64,000 nucleotides of DNA from Vibrio furnissii CIP 102972 (GTDB lineage Bacteria > Pseudomonadota > Gammaproteobacteria > Enterobacterales > Vibrionaceae), in contig NZ_ACZP01000013.1 of NCBI RefSeq assembly GCF_000176175.1, forward strand, positions 1,291,701 to 1,355,700, read 5' to 3'. Shown in pieces: positions 18,046-27,380 of the stretch; position 1 is the first letter of the stretch; each line of letters opens with the position of its first letter. The position numbers were made by a program, and so were the translations under genes. A model generated the notes under the pieces. That model was not told the origin of the DNA. It searched no databases and worked only from the letters and a program-made list of their open reading frames with translations.

Positions 18046-18930
18046 TTAGACTTGTGTGCGACCGAGGGAAATCACCACGCGGCGGTTCTTGTCTTTACCG
18101 ATAGGCGATGCGTTGTCGGCAATCGGGCGGCGCTTGCCATACCCTTGCACTTGAATGCGATCAGACGGCAATCCGAGCGATTCAAAATACTTCTGCAATG
18201 ACTCTGCACGTTTGTCAGATAAACTCTGACTCTCATTTCTGCCATCCGTCGAATCGGTATAGGTTGATACCAAGACCAAATCGATATCTGGGTTATAACG
18301 AATGTATTCGGCAATCTGCGCTAAACGTTTTTGTGATGCTTTGTTGAGCTCCACGCTGTCGCCGCGATCGTAATGTAAAATAGTGAATGAAATATCTTCA
18401 AAGCTGTAGGGCAGCAGGCTCGCCACACAATCGCTGAACGCATTGTATTGCGGCTGAAACAGCACCGCAGACAGCGCCACTTCAATACGCTGATCACGGC
18501 TTTGCCAATCCTGATAACTGAACGTCGGGTAACGTCCTTGCTCCAACTCACTCAGCAAAGCCCACGCCGTTTGACCACCGACATAACCATCAAACTGTTT
18601 AAAGAACTGGATGTTGGTGATTCGATCGGCGCTTTCACCCGGTCGCCATACAGGCGGCATCGACACCAAACTCACATTGCGGGTTTCCCCCATCGGGCGA
18701 CGCATTTTGAGTTCGAAATCGAGGTTAATTTTTTTGCTGGCGTGCGAGGTAAACACCGCCTCACCATAATTTGGAATGGGATGCACCAGTCGGCATTCGA
18801 GCGGCGTATTGGTCGCCATTTGCCAACTTGACTGTTGTGGTGTTGCCACGTAGCGCTTTTCCAGTGCCGAAGCGGCAAATGAGGAACAGGCACTCAGTAC
18901 AACAAAACTGCTTACAACCCATTTATTCAT
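18046..18930 (-). CDS. motY: MotY, sodium-driven flagellar motor T-ring protein
   Basis: 294 residues with a Sec signal peptide (1 to about 22, ending ASA), an N-terminal MotY-specific domain that binds MotX, and a C-terminal OmpA-like peptidoglycan-binding domain ([32 protein letters not shown] and [11 protein letters not shown]). It forms the T ring that holds PomAB stators around the polar sodium-driven motor. Cysteines at about 15, 46 and 163 match the disulfide-forming pattern of the family. Divergent from rnt, the same neighbour as in other vibrios. A 7-bp hairpin lies in its upstream region. Confidence 0.96.
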   Translation of the reverse strand: MNKWVVSSFVVLSACSSFAASALEKRYVATPQQSSWQMATNTPLECRLVHPIPNYGEAVFTSHASKKINLDFELKMRRPMGETRNVSLVSMPPVWRPGESADRITNIQFFKQFDGYVGGQTAWALLSELEQGRYPTFSYQDWQSRDQRIEVALSAVLFQPQYNAFSDCVASLLPYSFEDISFTILHYDRGDSVELNKASQKRLAQIAEYIRYNPDIDLVLVSTYTDSTDGRNESQSLSDKRAESLQKYFESLGLPSDRIQVQGYGKRRPIADNASPIGKDKNRRVVISLGRTQV

Positions 18931-18957
18931 AAGGATTTACTTCTCTTTACGCGTTCA

Positions 18958-18981
18958 GCGGCAATGACGATATTTTGCCGC
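18958..18981. other. Inverted repeat in the motY upstream region
   Basis: GCGGCAA / TTGCCGC with a 10-bp spacer, 28-51 bp before the motY start. It may be an operator or a leader hairpin. The remaining 18982-19275 up to rnt contains no gene; I could not place a flagellar sigma-28 promoter with correct spacing. Confidence 0.5.
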
Positions 18982-19275
18982 CTTATTGATTTCTAACTCG
19001 AAGATGCAAAAACCTCGCCAAGGCGACATCCATCGCGGCACACCCCGTGCATTTCCACTCGATAGTACGCTGATTTTCTGTCAAATCAGAGACGTGCCCC
19101 CTGCGTTTCCCGCCCTTTCTCATTCAACGCATAAATCCGCACGAAATATGAATGAATCGGCTTGAATATCACCCGTCAAAGCACAAATTTAATTGCGCTT
19201 TAATCCACCTATTTGGTTTTGCTCACGATGAGAATCTGCAATAATGCTGCCCCTATCACATAAGCTAGGGATCAC

Positions 19276-19935
19276 ATGACAGACATTAATGAAGCTCTGA
19301 CTCTGAAAAAGCGCTTTCGCGGCTATTTTCCAGTCGTAATCGATGTAGAAACCGCAGGATTCAACCCTCAAACTGATGCTCTGCTCGAAATTTGCGCAGT
19401 GACATTGGCCATGGATGAAAATGGCGATTTACACCCTGCTTCGACAATTCACTTTCATGTCGAACCTTTCGAAGGCGCCAACCTTGAAAAAGCGGCGCTG
19501 GAATTCAACGGCATTTATGATCCTTTCAGCCCGCTACGCGGCGCCGTCAGCGAAGAACACGCCCTGAAAGAGATCTATAAACAAGTTCGTAAAGAACAGA
19601 AGGCCGCCGATTGTAGCCGTGCCATTATTGTGGCGCACAACGCAGCGTTCGACCATGGGTTTGTGATGGCCGCCAGCGAACGTTGTAAACTCAAACGAGT
19701 CCCTTTCCATCCATTTGCTACTTTTGATACCGCAACTTTGAGCGGCCTTGCTTATGGTCAGACCGTACTGGCTAAAGCCTGCAAAGCAGCAGGGATGGCG
19801 TTCGACAATCGTGAAGCCCATTCTGCACTTTACGATACTCAGCAAACCGCAGAGCTGTTCTGCGGCATCGTCAATCAATGGAAAGCTCTTGGCGGCTGGC
19901 CATTGGCCGACGACCATAACCTTAATAATAAGTAA
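19276..19935 (+). CDS. rnt: RNase T (3'-5' exoribonuclease)
   Basis: 219 residues, DEDDh exonuclease that trims tRNA CCA ends and mature 5S/23S 3' ends. Motif I is [10 protein letters not shown] (Asp23, Glu25), motif II includes [10 protein letters not shown], and motif III is [17 protein letters not shown] with His and Asp. Length is normal. It is followed 21 bp later by the NhaC-type antiporter gene on the same strand and probably shares its transcript. Confidence 0.97.
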   Translation: MTDINEALTLKKRFRGYFPVVIDVETAGFNPQTDALLEICAVTLAMDENGDLHPASTIHFHVEPFEGANLEKAALEFNGIYDPFSPLRGAVSEEHALKEIYKQVRKEQKAADCSRAIIVAHNAAFDHGFVMAASERCKLKRVPFHPFATFDTATLSGLAYGQTVLAKACKAAGMAFDNREAHSALYDTQQTAELFCGIVNQWKALGGWPLADDHNLNNK

Positions 19936-19956
19936 ACACAACTGACCGAGAAGTAT

Positions 19957-21282
19957 ATGAACCCTGTAGTCATTTCTGTCTGTGTCATGCTGGTCCTGGC
20001 CCTGATGCGCGTAAACGTCGTCGTTGCACTGACGTTTAGTGCCATCGTTGGGGGTCTGGTTGCTGGTATGAGCCTCAACGACACCGTTGCCGCATTTGAA
20101 AGTGGTTTAGGTGGTGGTGCAACCATCGCACTAAGCTACGCAATGCTAGGTACTTTTGCTGTGGCCATCTCAAAATCGGGTGTCACCGATTTGCTGGCTC
20201 AAAGCGTCATTAAACGCATTCATGGCCGACACAGTGCGGCAGCCTCAACCGGAATGAAATACGTTGTGATCGTGGCTTTGCTGCTGATGGCGATGTCTTC
20301 CCAAAACATTATTCCGGTCCACATTGCCTTCATTCCGATTCTGATCCCGCCACTGCTGAGCGTGTTTGCTCGTCTGGGCATTGACCGTCGTATGATCGCC
20401 TGTGTACTGACCTTTGGTTTGATCACCCCATACATGGTGTTACCCGTGGGTTTCGGCGGCATTTTCTTAAACAACATTTTGCTGAAAAACCTACGCGACA
20501 ACGGCCTAGAAAGCGTCACCGCGAGCCAAGTTCCGATGGCGATGCTGCTGCCGGGCTTGGGCATGGTATTTGGCCTGCTCGTGGCGGTCTTTTTCTCTTA
20601 CCGCAAACCACGCGTATACAAAGAGACCGAGCTAACCGTTGTCAATGAATCAACCACGGCGATCAACAAGAAGCACATCCTCGTTGCTGGCCTAGGTATT
20701 TTGGCGGCACTGGCCGTGCAGTTGACCACCGGCTCGATGATCATCGGTGCGCTGGCCGGTTTCATGGTGTTTACGTTTGGTGGCGTGATTGCTTGGAAAG
20801 AAACGCACGACGTCTTTACCAAAGGCGTACACATGATGGCGATGATCGGCTTCATCATGATTTCAGCCGCAGGGTTTGCGGCAGTCATGAAACAGACTGG
20901 CGGCGTGGAAACCTTGGTGTCGTCTCTGTCCACCAGCATTGGGGATAACAAGCCACTGGCGGCGCTGCTGATGCTGGTTGTTGGCCTGTTGGTGACCATG
21001 GGGATTGGTTCGTCATTCTCGACCATTCCAATTATCGCGACTATTTACGTCCCGCTGTGTCTGGCATTTGGTTTCTCACCGATGGCGACCATCGCCTTGG
21101 TTGGTACCGCCGCTGCACTCGGTGATGCGGGCTCGCCAGCATCGGATTCCACCCTCGGTCCAACGTCGGGCTTGAATGCCGACGGGCAACACGAGCACAT
21201 ATGGGAAACCGTGGTTCCGACCTTTATTCACTACAACTTGCCATTAATCGCATTTGGCTGGTTGGCCGCCATGGTGCTGTAG
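19957..21282 (+). CDS. Na+/H+ antiporter family protein (NhaC/YuiF-like)
   Basis: 441 residues, 11-12 hydrophobic segments. It begins [20 protein letters not shown] and carries the family stretch [28 protein letters not shown] near the C-terminus, which I associate with the Na_H_antiporter (NhaC/YuiF) family of the ion transporter superfamily. Substrate cannot be read from sequence: sodium/proton exchange is the family annotation, but amino-acid or organic-acid exchange is known in relatives. The neighbourhood (rnt upstream, terminator shared with convergent purF) gives no further clue. Confidence 0.82.
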   Translation: MNPVVISVCVMLVLALMRVNVVVALTFSAIVGGLVAGMSLNDTVAAFESGLGGGATIALSYAMLGTFAVAISKSGVTDLLAQSVIKRIHGRHSAAASTGMKYVVIVALLLMAMSSQNIIPVHIAFIPILIPPLLSVFARLGIDRRMIACVLTFGLITPYMVLPVGFGGIFLNNILLKNLRDNGLESVTASQVPMAMLLPGLGMVFGLLVAVFFSYRKPRVYKETELTVVNESTTAINKKHILVAGLGILAALAVQLTTGSMIIGALAGFMVFTFGGVIAWKETHDVFTKGVHMMAMIGFIMISAAGFAAVMKQTGGVETLVSSLSTSIGDNKPLAALLMLVVGLLVTMGIGSSFSTIPIIATIYVPLCLAFGFSPMATIALVGTAAALGDAGSPASDSTLGPTSGLNADGQHEHIWETVVPTFIHYNLPLIAFGWLAAMVL

Positions 21283-21304
21283 TTTCCAGCGAACCATGAG
21301 ATAC

Positions 21305-21334
21305 AAAAAAGGCTTCCCTCGGGAAGCCTTTTTC
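21305..21334. terminator. Bidirectional terminator between the antiporter gene and purF
   Basis: AAAAAAGGCTTCCC / GGGAAGCCTTTTT with a two-base loop; A and T runs on either side serve both converging transcripts. Confidence 0.92.
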
Positions 21335-21366
21335 ATGTTCAAAACGAATGTTAAGCAGACAACGAA

Positions 21367-22881
21367 TTACGCGCCTTCGTTGTGCAATTCGAGGTTAGCC
21401 AGCTCTTGCTGAATTTCACGTTCCGTCTTCGCGTCATCGCTGCGCATTGACTCGAGGAAGTCCAGATATTGCTGATCGATGTCGCCCGTCACGTACTCGC
21501 CGTTAAACACCGAAGTTTCAAACTTGGCGATGTCCTGATTGCCTGCGCGCACAGCGTCAACCAAATCATCTAGCGTTTGGAAGATCAGTGCATCCGCACC
21601 GATTTGTTTACAGATGGCTTCGTTGTCACGACCGTGTGCAATCAGTTCGTTCGCACTTGGCATGTCGATACCGTAAACGTTCGGGAAGCGAATCTCAGGC
21701 GCCGCAGACACCATGTACACTTTCTTCGCACCGGCATCACGCGCCATCTCAATGATCTGCTCTGAGGTTGTGCCGCGAACAATCGAGTCATCCACCAGCA
21801 GAACGTTTTTGTCTTTAAACTCTGAACGAATGGTGTTGAGTTTACGACGCACTGATTTCTTACGCTGTTGTTGGCCCGGCATGATAAACGTACGACCCAC
21901 GTAACGGTTCTTCACGTAACCTTGGCGGTAGGGCTTATCCAGCGCCTGAGCGATTTGCAGCGCGATATCGCATGATGTTTCTGGAATTGGAATCACCACA
22001 TCGATGTCGAGTTCTGGGAAGTTGGCTTTGATGCGCTCGCCAAGCTTCTTACCCATTTCAACACGCGCGCTGTAGACCGAAATTTTGTCAATGAACGAAT
22101 CAGGACGCGCGAAGTAAACGAATTCAAAAATACATGGATTCAGCACGGGGTGGTCCGCACACTGCTTGGTAAACAGTTCACCGTCAAACGTCGCGTACAC
22201 GGCTTCACCCGGCGCAACATCACGCATGAAATCAAAACCAACGGCATCGAGTGCTACCGATTCAGAAGCAACCATGTACTCCGTACGGCCGTTGATTTCA
22301 CGTTTACCTAGGCAGAGCGGGCGAATACCGTGTGGGTCGCGAAATGCAATCATGCCGTGGCCGATGATCATCGCAGTCACCGCGTAAGCACCACGAATCG
22401 CACGGTGTACATTGGCCACCGCGCGGAAGACGTCTTCTGCTGTCACGTTGCCTTTCACGGTGTCAATCTCGTGCGCCAAGACGTTCAGCAGCACTTCTGA
22501 GTCAGAAGTCGTGTTGACGTGGCGACGGTCTTTTTCAAACAGTTTCTGGCGAACTTCGTTGGCATTGGTGAGGTTGCCGTTGTGAGCGAGGGTGATACCA
22601 AATGGCGAGTTGACGTAGAAAGGTTGAGCTTCTGAGGCGCTTGAGCTGCCTGCGGTTGGGTAACGAACGTGTCCGATCCCGACGGAGCCCTGAAGGCGCT
22701 GCATGTGTTTCGCTTCAAAGACATCCTTCACTAAACCGTTCGCTTTACGCAGACGGAAACGATTGCTTTCTATGGTACAAATACCAGCGGCATCTTGGCC
22801 ACGATGCTGCAATACCGTTAACGCGTCATAAATTGACTGGTTTACAGGCGTTGTACCCACGATTCCAACAATACCACACAT
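21367..22881 (-). CDS. purF: PurF, amidophosphoribosyltransferase
   Basis: 504 residues. First committed enzyme of purine synthesis: PRPP + glutamine to phosphoribosylamine. N-terminal nucleophile Cys2 (MCGIVGIVG) of the class II glutaminase domain; the phosphoribosyltransferase PRPP motif is [15 protein letters not shown] around residues 363-377. It is the second gene of cvpA-purF with a 34-bp gap, and a PurR box precedes cvpA, so purine repression of the pair is expected. Complete. Confidence 0.98.
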   Translation of the reverse strand: MCGIVGIVGTTPVNQSIYDALTVLQHRGQDAAGICTIESNRFRLRKANGLVKDVFEAKHMQRLQGSVGIGHVRYPTAGSSSASEAQPFYVNSPFGITLAHNGNLTNANEVRQKLFEKDRRHVNTTSDSEVLLNVLAHEIDTVKGNVTAEDVFRAVANVHRAIRGAYAVTAMIIGHGMIAFRDPHGIRPLCLGKREINGRTEYMVASESVALDAVGFDFMRDVAPGEAVYATFDGELFTKQCADHPVLNPCIFEFVYFARPDSFIDKISVYSARVEMGKKLGERIKANFPELDIDVVIPIPETSCDIALQIAQALDKPYRQGYVKNRYVGRTFIMPGQQQRKKSVRRKLNTIRSEFKDKNVLLVDDSIVRGTTSEQIIEMARDAGAKKVYMVSAAPEIRFPNVYGIDMPSANELIAHGRDNEAICKQIGADALIFQTLDDLVDAVRAGNQDIAKFETSVFNGEYVTGDIDQQYLDFLESMRSDDAKTEREIQQELANLELHNEGA

Positions 22882-22915
22882 GTCCTAATCCTCGATTTGC
22901 GACAATAGCTGGCGC

Positions 22916-23407
22916 TTAAATCGCGCCAGACAGAAAACTTGATGTTGCTTGTAAGTGCTCGAAGAACGGCGCAATGATTCGGCTAAATTCCGGTACCAAT
23001 TGCGAACTCTTCCACCACTCAGAGCTTGGGAATGCGGTAAACGCATCCATAAAAAATAAGGCCGCTGCCACAATCAGAACCCCACGCAGTGCGCCAAAGA
23101 CGACGCCGAGAATTCTGTCTGTACCTGATAGCCCGGTTTTCTGCACCAACTGCGAAATCACGTAGTTCACGATCGCGCCCACAATCAATGTTGCGACAAA
23201 CAGCGCGGCAATCGCCGTTCCGTTGCGAAACATGTCATCCTTAATGTTAGTAAAGTATACCGCCAGCTTGGCGTAGTATTCCGAAGCGATGTAAAACGCT
23301 CCAAACCATATCACTAAGGACAAGGCTTCTTTCGCAAAGCCACGAACCAGACTGATCAGTGCAGACAAACCAATCACACTTAAAATGACAATATCTAACC
23401 AATTCAT
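22916..23407 (-). CDS. cvpA: CvpA family inner-membrane protein
   Basis: 163 residues with four hydrophobic helices, beginning MNWLDIVILSVIGLSALISLVRGFAKE, the CvpA family N-terminus. In E. coli it is needed for colicin V production and sits in the same cvpA-purF operon; its molecular role is unclear, with envelope homeostasis proposed. A PurR operator lies about 50 bp upstream of its start, making it the first gene of a purine-controlled unit. Confidence 0.95.
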   Translation of the reverse strand: MNWLDIVILSVIGLSALISLVRGFAKEALSLVIWFGAFYIASEYYAKLAVYFTNIKDDMFRNGTAIAALFVATLIVGAIVNYVISQLVQKTGLSGTDRILGVVFGALRGVLIVAAALFFMDAFTAFPSSEWWKSSQLVPEFSRIIAPFFEHLQATSSFLSGAI

Positions 23408-23455
23408 GAGTTCTTACATTCTAAGTTGGCGCGCATTTTAACAGAAAAATACGCG

Positions 23456-23471
23456 ACGCAAACGTTTTCTT
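23456..23471 (-). promoter_or_regulatory. PurR box of cvpA-purF
   Basis: ACGCAAACGTTTTCTT matches the 16-bp PurR consensus completely. It ends at the dedD stop codon and is centred about 56 bp before the cvpA start. Confidence 0.9.
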
Positions 23472-24027
23472 AAGGGTTTAGTGGTTTAAATTTGAGCAAT
23501 TGACCTTTCGCGCCGGTAATTTTCTCTAATTCCAGTAACTGTTTTTCCAGCTTACTTTTCGAAACGTCCGGACCGATAATCACTCGAGTAAAACCATTTT
23601 CTTGTTTGGTATGAGCCTGATAGCCCCGCTTTTGCAGATCGGCCACCACATTCTTCGCATTCTCAGAATTTTTCAGTGCCATGAGCTGAATAATCCACGC
23701 GCTGTCCTGATAATCATTTTTTTCAGGGACATTTCGCACCGCAGTCGCCAGCGGTTTGCTCGGTTGTGGTGTCGTTGACGACGCAGGATTCGCTGGCGCG
23801 GTATCCACCGCAGTCACCGGCGAATCCGGCAAGGCGACTTGATCTTCCACCGGGTCCAACACTTCAAATTTTTCCACTTCGCTCTCAAGCTCAGGCTTGA
23901 TCGGAATACTGGCCATTTCTTCTTTGTAGTGTAGTTTTTTACCATCCAGCACATCCGGTAGCACGATGACCCCGATGGCAACAAGAATGATGGTACCAAC
24001 CAAACGGCTTTGAAATTTACTCGCCAT
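23470..24027 (-). CDS. dedD: DedD-like SPOR-domain cell-division protein
   Basis: 185 residues: short cytoplasmic N-terminus, one membrane helix (about 9-27, LVGTIILVAIGVIVLPDVL), a Pro/Ala-rich periplasmic linker, and a C-terminal SPOR domain (DSAWIIQLMALKNSENAKNV...) that binds denuded septal glycan. DedD supports FtsZ-ring constriction in E. coli. The gene follows folC by 16 bp in the accD-folC-dedD-cvpA-purF gene string, a conserved order in gammaproteobacteria. Confidence 0.93.
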   Translation of the reverse strand: MASKFQSRLVGTIILVAIGVIVLPDVLDGKKLHYKEEMASIPIKPELESEVEKFEVLDPVEDQVALPDSPVTAVDTAPANPASSTTPQPSKPLATAVRNVPEKNDYQDSAWIIQLMALKNSENAKNVVADLQKRGYQAHTKQENGFTRVIIGPDVSKSKLEKQLLELEKITGAKGQLLKFKPLNP

Positions 24028-24043
24028 TGATACTCCCTAGGAT

Positions 24044-25312
24044 TTAAGACGGATTGCTGTTTTGCCAATGCTCCAACACTTCACCCACCGTGTGGAAAGA
24101 GCCGGCCACGACTATGACATCGTCCGCTTGCGCTTGTGTCAACGCCGCTTCAAATGCCGCAACCGGATTGGCGTAGCGCATTTGCGACGCCTCAAGGTAT
24201 TGGCATAACTCCTCGGCGCTGGCGGCACGCGGGCCACTCAGGGAGGCGGGATACCATTGTTTGACCACGGGCTTCAAAATCGCAAGGGTCGACTTCACGT
24301 CTTTGTCATGCAACATGCCGACCACCAAATGCACGCTTTGGCCGGGGAAACGCAGCTTGAGCTGAGACACCAGGTATTCAGCCGAATGTGGGTTGTGGGC
24401 AACATCCAGTAAAATGGTGGGCGCATCGCTGATTTTCTGCATGCGTCCTGCCAGCGTCGCTTTTTTCAGCCCATCAACAATATTGACGTCACTGATTTCA
24501 AGCCCAGAACAGCCCAGCGCCATCAATGCCGTCGCTGCGTTTGGCAGCGGCAAGGTGGGCAACGGCAGATCCGTCAGTTCAAACGAGCCTCTGCGCCATT
24601 GCCAGCGCGTCTCGCTCACTTTGTCATACGTAAATTGAATACCGACTTGATGGAATTCCGCGCCGATGTCATCGGCATGCGCTGCCACAGTGGCTGGCGG
24701 TTTCGGTTGACCACAGATCGCCGGTTTCCCCGAACGATAGATACCGGCTTTCTCAAAGCCAATGACATTGATGTCACTGCCCAACCAGTCGACGTGATCT
24801 ATGGCCAAGCTGGTAATCACAGAAACATCGTGATCAACCACGTTGGTTGCATCGAGGCGACCGCCAAGGCCGACTTCCAGCAGCACCACATCGACCTGCT
24901 CGGTTTGGAAAATGCGCAGGGCCGCTAAGGTCCCAAACTCAAAGAGACTCAGTGTGATATCGCCACGTTGCTGCTCGACAAAATCAAACGCTTGCGTGTG
25001 TTGCTCATCCGGTACATCTTGGCCGTTGATACGCACTCGCTCATTGTAGCGAATCAGGTGAGGCGAACTGTACACACCCACCGAATAGCCTGCTTCGAGC
25101 AGAATGGCTTCCATGAGCGCGCAAGTGGAGCCTTTACCATTGGTGCCGGCTACCGTAATCACGGTCGGTGCGGGTTTGGTTAGGTTGGCTTTTTGAGCGA
25201 CCGCTTGAACGCGATCAAGACCGAGGTCGATGGCAGAGGAATGAATATGGGTTAAATAATCAAGCCACACCGAAAGAGGCGATGTGGCTTGAGGAATTGG
25301 GTTTTGACTCAT
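24044..25312 (-). CDS. folC: FolC, bifunctional dihydrofolate / folylpolyglutamate synthase
   Basis: 422 residues, Mur-ligase fold. Adds glutamate to dihydropteroate and to folates. The P-loop is TVAGTNGKGSTCALMEAIL (about 54-72), followed by the family SPHL motif (YSSPHLIRYNERVRING), GLGGRLDATN, and the C-terminal DVAHNPHSAEYL. Complete and in the usual accD-folC-dedD context; the ATG is separated from the accD stop by 44 bp. Confidence 0.97.
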   Translation of the reverse strand: MSQNPIPQATSPLSVWLDYLTHIHSSAIDLGLDRVQAVAQKANLTKPAPTVITVAGTNGKGSTCALMEAILLEAGYSVGVYSSPHLIRYNERVRINGQDVPDEQHTQAFDFVEQQRGDITLSLFEFGTLAALRIFQTEQVDVVLLEVGLGGRLDATNVVDHDVSVITSLAIDHVDWLGSDINVIGFEKAGIYRSGKPAICGQPKPPATVAAHADDIGAEFHQVGIQFTYDKVSETRWQWRRGSFELTDLPLPTLPLPNAATALMALGCSGLEISDVNIVDGLKKATLAGRMQKISDAPTILLDVAHNPHSAEYLVSQLKLRFPGQSVHLVVGMLHDKDVKSTLAILKPVVKQWYPASLSGPRAASAEELCQYLEASQMRYANPVAAFEAALTQAQADDVIVVAGSFHTVGEVLEHWQNSNPS

Positions 25313-25356
25313 CTAACGTAGAACCATTATTTTGCTTGGTTTAGTTAGAGCCTACT

Positions 25357-26283
25357 TTACCCTTTTTTGTTCGCTTCTGGTACAGAATATGCGGCTTCAT
25401 TTGGCGCATCGTTCACAGAAACCACCAGCGGCGACTCCTGACGTGTCATTTTCGCCAGCAGGCCAGCCACACGCTGACGCATTTCACGACGGTCAACGAT
25501 CATATCAATCGCACCGTGCTCCAGCAGGAATTCGCTGCGTTGGAAACCTTCCGGCAACTCTTCGCGCACGGTCTGCTCGATCACGCGACGACCCGCGAAA
25601 CCGATCAGTGCTTTCGGCTCACCGATGTTGATGTCACCTAGCATTGCCAGACTCGCAGACACCCCACCCATGGTTGGGTCTGTCATCACGGAGATAAACG
25701 GGAGACCTTTCGCCGTCAGACGTTCCAGCGCTGCACTAGTTTTGGCCATCTGCATCAGCGACATCAGCGCTTCTTGCATACGGGCACCGCCACTGGCAGA
25801 GAAACAGACTAGACCACAGTTCGCTTCAATCGCCGCTTCAACTGCACGTACGAAACGCGCACCGACAACCGACCCCATTGAACCGCCCATGAACGAGAAT
25901 TCAAACGCACACGCCACGACTGGAATCGTCATCAACTCGCCTTTCATCACAATCAGCGCATCTTTTTCGCCACTGCTCTTCTGCGCAGTCGCAAGACGCT
26001 CTTTGTAACGTTTGGAGTCTTTAAATTTCAGTTTATCTTGCGGTTCGAGTTCGTCCGCGATTTCGTAACGGTTTGCTTCGTCCAAGAACGTTTCAAGACG
26101 ACGGCGCGCCTTCATACGCATGTGATGATTACACTTCGGACAAACTTCAAGATTGCGCTCTAGTTCAGCGTAATAAAGCACCTGTTCACATGATGTACAT
26201 TTGGTCCAAACCCCTTCAGGGATAGACGCTTTACGTGAACTTCCGATGTTGCTTTTTTCTAAAATCTTCTCAAGCCAGCTCAT
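25357..26283 (-). CDS. accD: AccD, acetyl-CoA carboxylase carboxyltransferase beta subunit
   Basis: 308 residues. Zinc ribbon cysteines 29, 32, 48 and 51 ([12 protein letters not shown]...CPKCNHH) and the crotonase-fold carboxyltransferase core with the CoA-site glycines [15 protein letters not shown] and [16 protein letters not shown]. It acts with AccA to make malonyl-CoA. Full length; the C-terminal tail ([13 protein letters not shown]) is slightly longer than in E. coli. Between it and truA (176 bp) no other gene is seen. Confidence 0.98.
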   Translation of the reverse strand: MSWLEKILEKSNIGSSRKASIPEGVWTKCTSCEQVLYYAELERNLEVCPKCNHHMRMKARRRLETFLDEANRYEIADELEPQDKLKFKDSKRYKERLATAQKSSGEKDALIVMKGELMTIPVVACAFEFSFMGGSMGSVVGARFVRAVEAAIEANCGLVCFSASGGARMQEALMSLMQMAKTSAALERLTAKGLPFISVMTDPTMGGVSASLAMLGDINIGEPKALIGFAGRRVIEQTVREELPEGFQRSEFLLEHGAIDMIVDRREMRQRVAGLLAKMTRQESPLVVSVNDAPNEAAYSVPEANKKG

Positions 26284-26459
26284 GCAAGACCTTTTACTCT
26301 CTCATCTGCCGCTGTATTGCGACAGATTCTAATTCGACATTAACGCGTGTGGATTAAAGCATAGAAAATGCCAACTGTGGACAAAAAACTGGTTGTACCT
26401 ATTTCTTGTACGGGCATCCCACGCACAATATTGTTCATTTTTGAACCGATTACTGCCAA

Positions 26460-27254
26460 TTAGTTCAAATTCTCAGGTAAGAATAGCGGACCAAGCGGCG
26501 CTTTGGGTAAATCAAACACTGCTGGGTAGTCCACATCAACCAGATATAAGCCTTCTGCCTTGGCTGTCGCCCCCGCCAGTTTGCGGTCTTTGGCTTCCAG
26601 CAGCCACTGAATCCACTCGGGCTCCTGCTCACCACGACCCACGGCAATTAAACTGCCGGTAATATTACGCACCATATGGTGGACAAACGCATTCGCTTTA
26701 ATATCAATCACAACGTAGCGCTCGTGGCGAGTTACATTTAAGTGCATTATGTTACGCCAAGGACTACGTGACTGACAATGCACGGCACGAAATGACGTGA
26801 AGTCATTCTCACCCAGCAAGAATTGACCCGCTTGATGCATGCGTGCCACATCAAGCTCACCGTGATAATGGCTGACACCGGTGGCCAGAATTCCCGGACG
26901 GAACATGTGATTGTAGATCACGTAGCGATACCGGCGTGCCGTGGCACTAAAACGAGCATGAAACTCATCCGGCACTTCTTTTGCCCAGCGCACCGCAATA
27001 TTTTTCGGCAAATTGGCATTGGCACCCATTGTCCACGCGATCATTTTACGCGTTGCCGTCGTGTCAAAATGAACCACTTGTCCGGTTCCGTGCACACCCG
27101 CATCAGTGCGACCAGCACACTGGACTTCAACCGGATGGTTTGCGATAACCGACAAGGCTTTTTCCAGTTCTTCCTGGACACTATTGACTTCGCGTTGGCG
27201 CTGCCAGCCATAATATTGAGTGCCGTCATACTCGATACCCAGAGCGATTCTCAT
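26460..27254 (-). CDS. truA: TruA, tRNA pseudouridine(38-40) synthase
   Basis: 264 residues. Catalytic Asp51 lies in [19 protein letters not shown]. The rest of the fold is intact ([34 protein letters not shown] and [19 protein letters not shown]). It modifies uridines 38-40 in the anticodon arm of many tRNAs. It lies behind hubP on the same strand, separated by a strong terminator, so it must have its own promoter in the 80-bp gap; that order is typical of Vibrio. Confidence 0.97.
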   Translation of the reverse strand: MRIALGIEYDGTQYYGWQRQREVNSVQEELEKALSVIANHPVEVQCAGRTDAGVHGTGQVVHFDTTATRKMIAWTMGANANLPKNIAVRWAKEVPDEFHARFSATARRYRYVIYNHMFRPGILATGVSHYHGELDVARMHQAGQFLLGENDFTSFRAVHCQSRSPWRNIMHLNVTRHERYVVIDIKANAFVHHMVRNITGSLIAVGRGEQEPEWIQWLLEAKDRKLAGATAKAEGLYLVDVDYPAVFDLPKAPLGPLFLPENLN

Positions 27255-27334
27255 GTTCTCTTTCTCTTAAAAACGAAGGCGTTGAAAATGGGTCGGGCAG
27301 TATAAACCCTAACGGGGTTAATTTCTAATGGGGT

Positions 27335-27363
27335 AAAAAAAGAGGTAACTCAGTTACCTCTTC
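27335..27363 (-). terminator. Intrinsic terminator after hubP
   Basis: On the minus strand, AAGAGGTAACT / AGTTACCTCTT followed by TTTTTT. Confidence 0.9.
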
Positions 27364-27380
27364 TTGTTACCACGATGTGC

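Noticed and set aside
18931..19030. Sigma-28 promoter for motY
   Set aside because: GCCGCTGA resembles the -10 element but no TAAA lies 15 bp upstream, so the match is not good enough.
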